In this document: positions 1 to 4,877 of the stretch, piece after piece | Numbering within the stretch: the stretch's first letter is position 1 | Layout: each line of letters begins with the position of its first letter | Assembly (NCBI GenBank): GCA_947573745.1 | Contig: CANPGX010000024.1 | Coordinates: 1-10,580 of the forward strand | Source: an uncultured Erysipelotrichaceae bacterium | GTDB lineage: Bacteria; Bacillota_I; Bacilli_A; Erysipelotrichales; Coprobacillaceae | Direction of reading: 5' to 3' | DNA length: 10,580 nt | Notes under the pieces: generated by a model | What the model was told of the DNA's origin: nothing | Databases searched by the model: none | The model's input: only the letters and a program-made list of their open reading frames with translations | Made by a program: the position numbers and the translations under genes

Positions 1-28
1 AATAAACTTTGGTAAAGGGGTTGATAAA

Positions 29-629
29 ATGAAACCTGGGATTAAGCGTGAATTTCCAGAACAATATGTTGCAAGCAGCAAAAGAATTGATGTTGTAGAT
101 GTTCCAAAATTTAATTTTATAATGATTGATGGTATTGGAAACCCGAATGTTCCGGAATTTAAACTTAAATCAAAGGCGTTAAGATTATTATCAAAACATG
201 TTCGTACGTATTATCGTGAGAAAGATCAATACGATTATCTTCTATCTCCACTAGAAGGTATATGGGACACGTATGATAATGAGCAATTTGATGTAGAACG
301 TAAAAAGTTTATTAAATTTACTTTGATGATCGTAGTCCCTGATCGACTAACGTCAGAAGTATTTGATCATTTGAAAGAAGAAATTATTGCTAAGCATGAT
401 AATCCATATCTTATTGATATTTATTTAAAGTCTTGGGAAGAAGGATTAAATGTTACATAGAGGATCTTATAGTACTGAGATTGATACAACAAAGCAAATT
501 ATGGAATATATCACAGTACAAGGATTTAAACTTTCTGGTTTACATCATGAAGTCTATTTAAACGATCCAGACAAAGTTGCAGAAGATAAATTGAAAACAA
601 TTATTCGTTATGCAGTAGAAAGAGTCTAA
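29..629 (+). pseudogene. GyrI-like small-molecule-binding domain protein, split by a frameshift
   Basis: This is a stand-alone member of the GyrI-like/SOUL-type ligand-binding family (COG4832-like), thought to bind small hydrophobic or cationic molecules in the cytoplasm. The first frame (29-460, 143 aa) has the family features VPKFNFIMIDGIGNPN and SPLEGIWD, and ends at EEGLNVT-stop. The next frame, from ATG 450 to TAA 627-629 (59 aa), continues with MLHRGSYSTE and ends with VYLNDPDKVAEDKLKTIIR, which is the usual C-terminus of the family. Together the parts give about 202 residues, close to the normal length of about 200. The break falls where relatives read roughly GLxVQMLHxGSY, so a net loss of 2, 5 or 8 nt explains it. 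AAGGGG at 14-19 is the ribosome binding site. The second part has AAGGA at 441-445, 4 nt before ATG 450, so coupled translation of two fragments cannot be excluded. The family call is firm; loss of function is inferred. Confidence 0.75.
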
Positions 630-642
630 GACTCTTTTTTTT
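619..642 (+). terminator. Intrinsic terminator of the GyrI-like gene
   Basis: An 8-bp stem (AAAGAGTC 619-626 with GACTCTTT 630-637) encloses a 3-nt loop made of the stop codon TAA (627-629). A run of T follows to 642. The next gene starts only 3 nt after the T-run, so any transcript for it must read through this hairpin or start inside it. Confidence 0.85.
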
Positions 643-645
643 AAA

Positions 646-1437
646 ATGAAATTGCCAACAATCTTAGAAAGCCAATTAGATTTATCTTGTGTAAGAGATA
701 AACCAATAGGTTTTTCATTTGAAGAAGTTTATTTAATAGACCATGGATACCAGAACCATGATATTGTTTTAAAAATGTCTTGCCGTCATGAAGTTTATGA
801 AGAAGGTGAAAATTTAAAGTGGCTTAAAGGGAAGATACCTGTACCGGAAGTTTATTTTAATTTTTATTATGATGGCATGTATTACTTAGTGATGGAAAAG
901 TGTGGAAAATACATGTTTCAAGAAACGTTAAAACCAGAAAACCTTCAAGAAGAACTCATCCGTTTTGGCCAATGGATTCGTTTATTTCATGAAATTGATC
1001 CTCAAGGATTACCTTACAATCATGATTTAAGACATAAAATGAATCATGTTAGAGAAAATGTTAAGCATCATTTAGTGCGCACACAATATTTTGAAAGAGA
1101 ATTACAAGGAAGAAGTGGACAACAACTCTATGATCAAATGATGGCGCTTTATCCTTTTGAAGAGGACTACGTTTTATGTCATGGGGATGTCAGTATGCCT
1201 AATATCATGGTTGATGACCAACAGGCTTATTTTATTGATGTGATGGGAATGGGGGTTGTTGATCGCCATTTAGATTTAGCTATTGCTTTTAGAACCATTC
1301 GCTATAATGTTGAAATGATGCATCTTACATGGAAACAAGAGTACTTAAAATGGTTTTTAAAAGGTTATGGAAAGGAGGATGTTGATTCATCAAAAGTGAC
1401 ATTTTTTATTCTTTTAGATGAATTGACAAATGGATAA
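646..1437 (+). CDS. APH(3')-like aminoglycoside phosphotransferase family kinase
   Basis: This protein of 263 aa has the size and motif layout of APH(3') enzymes, which transfer phosphate from ATP to an aminoglycoside hydroxyl. Visible features are a nucleotide-loop segment (GFSFEEVYLID, residues 22-32), a probable ATP-contacting lysine (K43 in DIVLKM), the Brenner motif HGDVSMPN (179-186, with catalytic base D181 and N186), a metal-binding D198 in FIDVMGMG, and the downstream DRHLDLA. The C-terminal FFILLDEL resembles the FYxLLDE end of APH(3') proteins. All catalytic residues are present, but whether the substrate is an aminoglycoside cannot be told from sequence; many such kinases act on other small molecules. 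The start is odd: no Shine-Dalgarno is visible, the preceding bases are the T-run of a terminator, an in-frame stop lies at 616, and no better start exists. The 3' end overlaps the next gene by 8 nt, or is 1 nt from its alternative start, so the two are probably cotranslated. Confidence 0.85.
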   Translation: MKLPTILESQLDLSCVRDKPIGFSFEEVYLIDHGYQNHDIVLKMSCRHEVYEEGENLKWLKGKIPVPEVYFNFYYDGMYYLVMEKCGKYMFQETLKPENLQEELIRFGQWIRLFHEIDPQGLPYNHDLRHKMNHVRENVKHHLVRTQYFERELQGRSGQQLYDQMMALYPFEEDYVLCHGDVSMPNIMVDDQQAYFIDVMGMGVVDRHLDLAIAFRTIRYNVEMMHLTWKQEYLKWFLKGYGKEDVDSSKVTFFILLDELTNG

Positions 1438-1981
1438 AATGAAATGGATGTTTGCCAGTGACTTGCATGGTTCACTGTATTATACGAAAAAATTAGTGAC
1501 TTTATTCGAACAAGAACAAGCAGATCGATTAGTTCTTTTAGGGGATTATATGTATCATGGACCAAGAAACCCGTTGCCTAAAGATTATGCACCTAAAGAA
1601 GTAGCTGAAATGTTAAATACATTTAAAGAGCGTATCATTGCAGTTCAAGGAAATTGTGATAGTGAAGTCGATCAAATGCTCTTAGACTTTCCAATCATGC
1701 AAGATCATCAATATTTATTTATTGATGGTAGAACTGTTTTTATAACTCATGGACATCATTATGATGAGACATCGTTACCACCTTTAAAAGTAGGAGATAT
1801 TTTTATTTACGGACATCTTCATATTCCTGTTTTAAAACAAGCACAAGGGATTTATATCATGAATCCTAATTCTGTATCTTTACCTAAGGAAGGGGTTTCT
1901 GGATATGGTGTGTATGAGGATGGTGTTTTATATCTTAAAGATCTAGAAGGACAAATATTGAAATCAATAAGACTAGAATAA
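1430..1981 (+). CDS. YfcE-type metallophosphoesterase
   Basis: This is a cytoplasmic calcineurin-like phosphodiesterase of the YfcE/MJ0936 family, in which two metal ions (often Mn2+) hydrolyse phosphodiesters in vitro; the natural substrate is generally unknown. All metal-ligand motifs appear in order: ASDLHG (D and H ligands), LLGDY, GNCDSE, ITHGHHYD and GHLHIP, followed by NPNSVSLP, typical of the family. The length (183 aa, or 180 aa from the second ATG) matches E. coli YfcE, at about 184 aa. The start is ambiguous. ATG 1430 lies inside the APH-like gene. ATG 1439 gives MKWMFASDLHG, which fits the usual family N-terminus, and follows the upstream TAA (1435-1437) by 1 nt. Neither has a strong ribosome binding site, so translation is probably coupled to the kinase gene. 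Confidence 0.88.
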   Translation: MDKMKWMFASDLHGSLYYTKKLVTLFEQEQADRLVLLGDYMYHGPRNPLPKDYAPKEVAEMLNTFKERIIAVQGNCDSEVDQMLLDFPIMQDHQYLFIDGRTVFITHGHHYDETSLPPLKVGDIFIYGHLHIPVLKQAQGIYIMNPNSVSLPKEGVSGYGVYEDGVLYLKDLEGQILKSIRLE

Positions 1982-2001
1982 GGACGGTATGTCCTTTTTT
2001 T
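1980..2001 (+). terminator. Intrinsic terminator after the YfcE-like gene
   Basis: AAGGAC (1980-1985) pairs with GTCCTT (1991-1996) around a 5-nt loop, followed by Ts to 2001. The stem begins inside the stop codon (TAA 1979-1981). Confidence 0.8.
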
Positions 2002-2004
2002 ATG

Positions 2005-2035
2005 ATTGATTTTTATTCTATTCATAAAAATCAAT
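2005..2035 (+). promoter_or_regulatory. Perfect 12-bp inverted repeat upstream of the GntR gene
   Basis: ATTGATTTTTAT (2005-2016) is repeated inverted as ATAAAAATCAAT (2024-2035) with a 7-nt spacer. No T-run follows on either strand, so it is not a normal terminator. It lies 65-95 bp before the regulator's start codon and could be an autoregulatory operator. A 13-base stretch at the EIIC promoter (2903-2915) matches one arm with a single extra base. The function is inferred. Confidence 0.5.
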
Positions 2036-2100
2036 AGATTTCATTCTAGAAGTAGATTTAAAAAAAGATTTATGATAGTTTGATTTGAGAGGAAGATGAT

Positions 2101-2796
2101 ATGATAAAATATATAGAAATTTCAAATCAAATCCGTGATAAAATCAAGGATGGTACCTATCAACCTGCAGAAAGAATTCCTTATGAACATGAACTATGTG
2201 ATATATATCATTGTCATAAAGAAACAATGAAAAAAGCATTGGATATCTTGGTCAAGGAAGGGCTTCTTATTAGAAAACGTGGTGCTGGAACATTTGTTAA
2301 GAGTAGAAATGTTTATGATAAAAGTCCAAGATTATTAAATTATCGTTTAAATATGATTGAATCTTTAAAGAATCAAGTGCTTCAATTTGAAGTGATTCCT
2401 TGTCATGAAGATATTGCTAAAAAGCTTGAAATTGAAAAAGAAGACTTTGTTTACCATCTTCTTTGTCTTCAATCTATTGAAAATGAGGTTATAGGTTTAG
2501 AGGATCTTTATATTCCCATTTTTAAAGTGCCTAGATTACATGTTAAGGATGTAGAATGCTCGTTATATGATTATGTAAAACATGAATTAGGTTTAGAAAT
2601 TCAATACATTTTTCGACAATTGAAAGGTGTTTTATCCACTTCTCTAGAACAGCAATATTTAGGATTAAAAGAATTAGAGCCCTGTATTCAGATTCATAAG
2701 ACTTCCTATTTATCTGATGGGAGCATCTTGGAGTATCGTGTATTAAGATTGAAGTATCGTTATTTTGATATACAGGTCTTAACCATCTTGAGCTAG
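2101..2796 (+). CDS. GntR-family transcriptional regulator, HutC subfamily (UTRA domain)
   Basis: This 231-aa repressor-type regulator has an N-terminal winged helix-turn-helix at about residues 1-68: YIEISNQIRDKIKDGTY, then YEHELCDIYHCHKETMKKAL, then the wing RKRGAGTFV. A UTRA ligand domain follows at about residues 85-228, with FVYHLLCLQ, EDLYIP, SLYDYV and LEYRVLRLKYRY. UTRA regulators next to sugar PTS genes usually sense a phosphorylated sugar, and the next gene is a PTS EIIC, so this is probably its local regulator. The recognition-helix region (HKETMKKA) departs from the common SRxTVRxA, and the usual LPSE is replaced by IPYE, so the operator may be atypical. The start is set by AGAGGAAG (2088-2095), 5 nt upstream. 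The gene has its own terminator, so it is transcribed separately from the EIIC gene. Confidence 0.9.
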   Translation: MIKYIEISNQIRDKIKDGTYQPAERIPYEHELCDIYHCHKETMKKALDILVKEGLLIRKRGAGTFVKSRNVYDKSPRLLNYRLNMIESLKNQVLQFEVIPCHEDIAKKLEIEKEDFVYHLLCLQSIENEVIGLEDLYIPIFKVPRLHVKDVECSLYDYVKHELGLEIQYIFRQLKGVLSTSLEQQYLGLKELEPCIQIHKTSYLSDGSILEYRVLRLKYRYFDIQVLTILS

Positions 2797-2814
2797 TTTA
2801 CGCTAGCTTTTTTT
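2791..2814 (+). terminator. Intrinsic terminator of the GntR gene
   Basis: AGCTAGT (2791-2797) pairs with GCTAGCT (2802-2808), including one U-G pair, around a 4-nt loop. Seven Ts run from 2808 to 2814. The stop codon TAG (2794-2796) lies inside the 5' arm. Confidence 0.82.
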
Positions 2815-2847
2815 ATTTCTTTTTTTAACAAATATATTGTATTTTAG

Positions 2848-2861
2848 CGAAAACGATTACC
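2848..2861 (+). promoter_or_regulatory. Possible cre site (CcpA) upstream of the EIIC promoter
   Basis: CGAAAACGATTACC matches the Bacillus cre consensus TGAAARCGYTTWCA at 11 of 14 positions, including the central CG and its A-rich and T-rich flanks. It lies about 43 bp upstream of the EIIC -35 box, a position that suits activation, or repression of a more upstream start. One diverged match in AT-rich DNA is only suggestive. Confidence 0.4.
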
Positions 2862-2903
2862 CATTCTTTTATTAAAAAATATGGTATTTATATTAGGAAA
2901 ACA

Positions 2904-2932
2904 TTGATATTTTATAATGTAACCGCTATAAT
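2904..2932 (+). promoter_or_regulatory. Sigma-A type promoter of the EIIC gene
   Basis: TTGATA (2904-2909) and TATAAT (2927-2932) are separated by exactly 17 bp, predicting a start near 2939 and a leader of about 37 nt. A short dyad (ACATT 2901-2905, AATGT 2916-2920) overlaps the -35 box and is a candidate repressor site for the upstream GntR protein. Confidence 0.8.
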
Positions 2933-2975
2933 TAAATATGTCAGAAGAACATTTTTTTAAAAGGGAGGAAAAAAT

Positions 2976-4274
2976 ATGGATTCTATGATGAATGTTCTTG
3001 GATCTGTCGGTGCTTGGGCTGGTAGTAATAAATACCTGTCAGCATTAAAGAACGCATTCCAAGATTTCATGCCTGCTACAATGGCAGGGGCAGTGGGTCT
3101 ATTATGGCTTTATGTTTTAGTAGACGAAACTTCAGGGTTAGCTAGTTTGATTCCAGCAGTATCTGCTTTGTCAGTCTTTAACCCAATCTTTTCAGCAGTC
3201 AACTTTGCAACAATTTCATGTATTACTGTAGGTATTACATTTATGGTTGCACAAGAAATCTGTGAAGCTAACGGTATGAAAGGTGCCTTCTGTGGCGTTT
3301 TTGGTGTTGTTTGTTGGTTAACAGTCACTCAGACAACCGTTGTTACAGATGGTGTTACTTTTACAGGTATTCCTGCAAAAGCATTAGGCGCTGAAGGTTT
3401 ATTTACTGGTATGATCGTGGGTATCTTATCAGCTGAATTATTAAGTAAATTATCTTCTATTGATGGCTTAAAAATTCATATGCCAGATAATGTTCCACCA
3501 GGAGTTGCTCGTGCATTCGATGTCATGATACCAGCTATTTTATCAGCTTTGATCGTTGCCTCTATTGGATTTGCTGCTCAAACTTTCACTGGTGTTTATT
3601 TGAATGATTTGATCGCAAAATATATTCAAATGCCATTACAAGGTGTTGGTGCTTCTATTTGGGGTCTTTATGTCTTTACTTTATTGACACAGTTATTCTG
3701 GTCAATTGGTATCCATGGTAACAACATGGTTGGTGCTGTGAAGACACCATTATTAACACCACTTGGAAATATGAATGCCCAATTGGTGATGGATGGTAAA
3801 AAACCAGAATATATTATTAACCCTACATTCTTCGCTATGATCAATGATATGTCTGGTTGCGGTATTACACTTGGTTTAATTATTGCTTTCTTAATTTTTG
3901 GTAAACGTGAAGATAATAGAACAGTCGCAAAATTATCATTAGCCCCAGGATTATTCAACATTAATGAAACAATGACATTCGGGTTACCTATCGTGATGAA
4001 CCCAATTATTATTGTGCCATTTATTTTAGCACCATTGTTATCATCGACGATTGGATATATCTTAACAGTGATTGGCTTCTGTCCAATTCTTTATGTCGGT
4101 GTACCTTGGACGACACCACCACTTATCGGTGCGTTCTTAGCCGGAGGCGGAAGTATTACAGCTGCCATTACACAAGGTATTTGTTTATTGGCTGTTACTT
4201 TACTTTATATTCCTTTTGCACTTGCATACGAAAAATATCAAAATCAACAAGATGCAAAAGCAGAAGTAGAATAA
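2976..4274 (+). CDS. PTS EIIC permease, lactose/cellobiose (ChbC/CelB) family, solitary
   Basis: This 432-aa integral membrane protein is the sugar-translocating EIIC of a phosphotransferase system; it carries a beta-glucoside or chitobiose-type sugar in while EIIB phosphorylates it. It is hydrophobic throughout, with about ten predicted membrane spans. It has the substrate-site histidine in IHGNNM (H247) and the glutamate in FNINETMTFGLPIVMNP (E331). These match the spacing of the two key residues of the structurally known ChbC (His250 and Glu334, from memory). PWTTPPLIGAFLAGG is also typical. The usual NINEP is NINET here. The length is normal (430-450 aa). The ribosome binding site AAGGGAGG (2961-2968) fixes the start. 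No EIIA, EIIB or phospho-glycosidase gene lies nearby, so it must borrow cytosolic PTS components encoded elsewhere. The sugar is unknown. Regulation is likely by the adjacent GntR protein, perhaps with catabolite control. Confidence 0.93.
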   Translation: MDSMMNVLGSVGAWAGSNKYLSALKNAFQDFMPATMAGAVGLLWLYVLVDETSGLASLIPAVSALSVFNPIFSAVNFATISCITVGITFMVAQEICEANGMKGAFCGVFGVVCWLTVTQTTVVTDGVTFTGIPAKALGAEGLFTGMIVGILSAELLSKLSSIDGLKIHMPDNVPPGVARAFDVMIPAILSALIVASIGFAAQTFTGVYLNDLIAKYIQMPLQGVGASIWGLYVFTLLTQLFWSIGIHGNNMVGAVKTPLLTPLGNMNAQLVMDGKKPEYIINPTFFAMINDMSGCGITLGLIIAFLIFGKREDNRTVAKLSLAPGLFNINETMTFGLPIVMNPIIIVPFILAPLLSSTIGYILTVIGFCPILYVGVPWTTPPLIGAFLAGGGSITAAITQGICLLAVTLLYIPFALAYEKYQNQQDAKAEVE

Positions 4275-4282
4275 ATCTTAAC

Positions 4283-4307
4283 AAGGGAGATTTATCTCCC
4301 TTTTTTT
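4283..4307 (+). terminator. Intrinsic terminator after the EIIC gene
   Basis: AAGGGAGA (4283-4290) pairs perfectly with TCTCCCTT (4295-4302) around the loop TTTA, followed by Ts to 4307. It lies 8 nt after the stop codon. Confidence 0.92.
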
Positions 4308-4308
4308 C

Positions 4309-4336
4309 TTGAAATATTATAGAAATTATGTAAAAT
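4309..4336 (+). promoter_or_regulatory. Probable promoter of the PH-domain membrane protein gene
   Basis: TTGAAA (4309-4314) and TAAAAT (4331-4336) are separated by 16 bp, starting right after the EIIC terminator. The predicted start is near 4343, shortly before the strong ribosome binding site at 4352-4360. Confidence 0.5.
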
Positions 4337-4366
4337 AAACATATGAACGAGAAGGAGGAGATCCTC

Positions 4367-4778
4367 ATGGTCAAAAGATTCGATCGTAAAGCCAATACAG
4401 CCATCATCATTTTTTTCTGTACCTTTGCATATTATGTTTATGTGCAAGGATTAAATATACTTGCTGTTGTCGCTTATGGTGCTTTGGCAGTATTCTGGTT
4501 TGGATTTACTCAACGTTACTATACCATTGAGAAAAGGGATCTAGTCGTTCATTATTTTTTACGTAAAGACAGACATTTTCCTATTATGGATATGAATAGT
4601 ATTACAGAACCTGCTATTTCTCCCGCTAAGAGGATCAGTCGATATCTTTATGCAGGATGGAAAACGTATCTGTGTAGTTCCTAAGGAAAGGGTTACTTTT
4701 TTAAAAACTTTAGAGAGGGTAAATAAACGTATTTTTATTCAGGTACCTGAATACAGTGACACAAAGAAGAACTTTTAG
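4367..4778 (+). pseudogene. Small membrane protein with bacterial PH-like domain (bPH_6/DUF1200 type), frameshifted
   Basis: The start is ATG 4367, set by AAGGAGGAG (4352-4360) 6 nt upstream, rather than the in-frame ATG at 4343. The first frame encodes two adjacent hydrophobic segments (about residues 13-45), then YYTIEKRDLVVHYFLRKDRHFPIMDMNSI and SPAKRIS, and runs to a stop at 4682-4684. The neighbouring frame continues the domain from about 4638 as VDIFMQDGKRICVVPKERVTFLKTLERV and ends at TAG 4776-4778. The joined order (YxIexxdLxxxyf, then SPxxRIxI, then DGKxIxVxPxxxxxFLxxL) is that of a bacterial PH domain, so one gene of about 137 aa has been split near 4635-4641. Restoring a dinucleotide at AGTC (for example AGTGTC) would mend the frame. 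The cellular role of this family is unknown. A sequencing error is an alternative to a true pseudogene. Confidence 0.75.
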
Positions 4779-4792
4779 TATCTTCTTTTTTT
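4763..4792 (+). terminator. Intrinsic terminator of the PH-domain gene
   Basis: AAAGAAGA (4763-4770) pairs with TCTTCTTT (4781-4788) around a 10-nt loop that contains the stop codon of the frameshifted gene (4776-4778). Ts continue to 4792. Its fit to the end of the second frame supports that frame as the true C-terminus. Confidence 0.75.
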
Positions 4793-4793
4793 G

Positions 4794-4826
4794 CTTTATC
4801 AATTGACCTAGAGTGAATTGATAAAG
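4794..4826 (+). promoter_or_regulatory. Perfect 11-bp inverted repeat upstream of glutamine synthetase
   Basis: CTTTATCAATT (4794-4804) is repeated inverted as AATTGATAAAG (4816-4826) around an 11-nt centre. A smaller hairpin follows (CAGAAA 4829-4834 with TTTCTG 4840-4845). Neither is followed by a T-run, so they are not terminators. They may form an operator or a structured leader controlling glutamine synthetase. No GlnR/TnrA consensus (TGTNA-N7-TNACA) and no convincing -35/-10 pair could be placed here. The role is inferred. Confidence 0.5.
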
Positions 4827-4877
4827 TTCAGAAAGAAGTTTTCTGTCAAACAATAGAAAAAAGGGGGGAATTATTGT

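Noticed and set aside
452..462. Programmed +1 frameshift at ACA-TAG-A in the GyrI-like gene
   Set aside because: A +1 shift there would give NVTRGSY and omit the conserved residues expected between V and RGSY. There is no known slippery or RF2-type context, so a small deletion explains the gap better.
1365..1565. Minus-strand reading frame across the kinase/YfcE junction
   Set aside because: It is antisense to two well-supported genes, has no recognisable content and has no ribosome binding site.
3110..3961. Minus-strand reading frames inside the EIIC gene
   Set aside because: They are mirror frames of a strongly conserved membrane protein gene, with low-complexity translations.
4343..4366. 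Upstream ATG (4343) as start of the PH-domain protein
   Set aside because: The strong ribosome binding site AAGGAGGAG lies at 4352-4360, downstream of this ATG and correctly spaced for ATG 4367.
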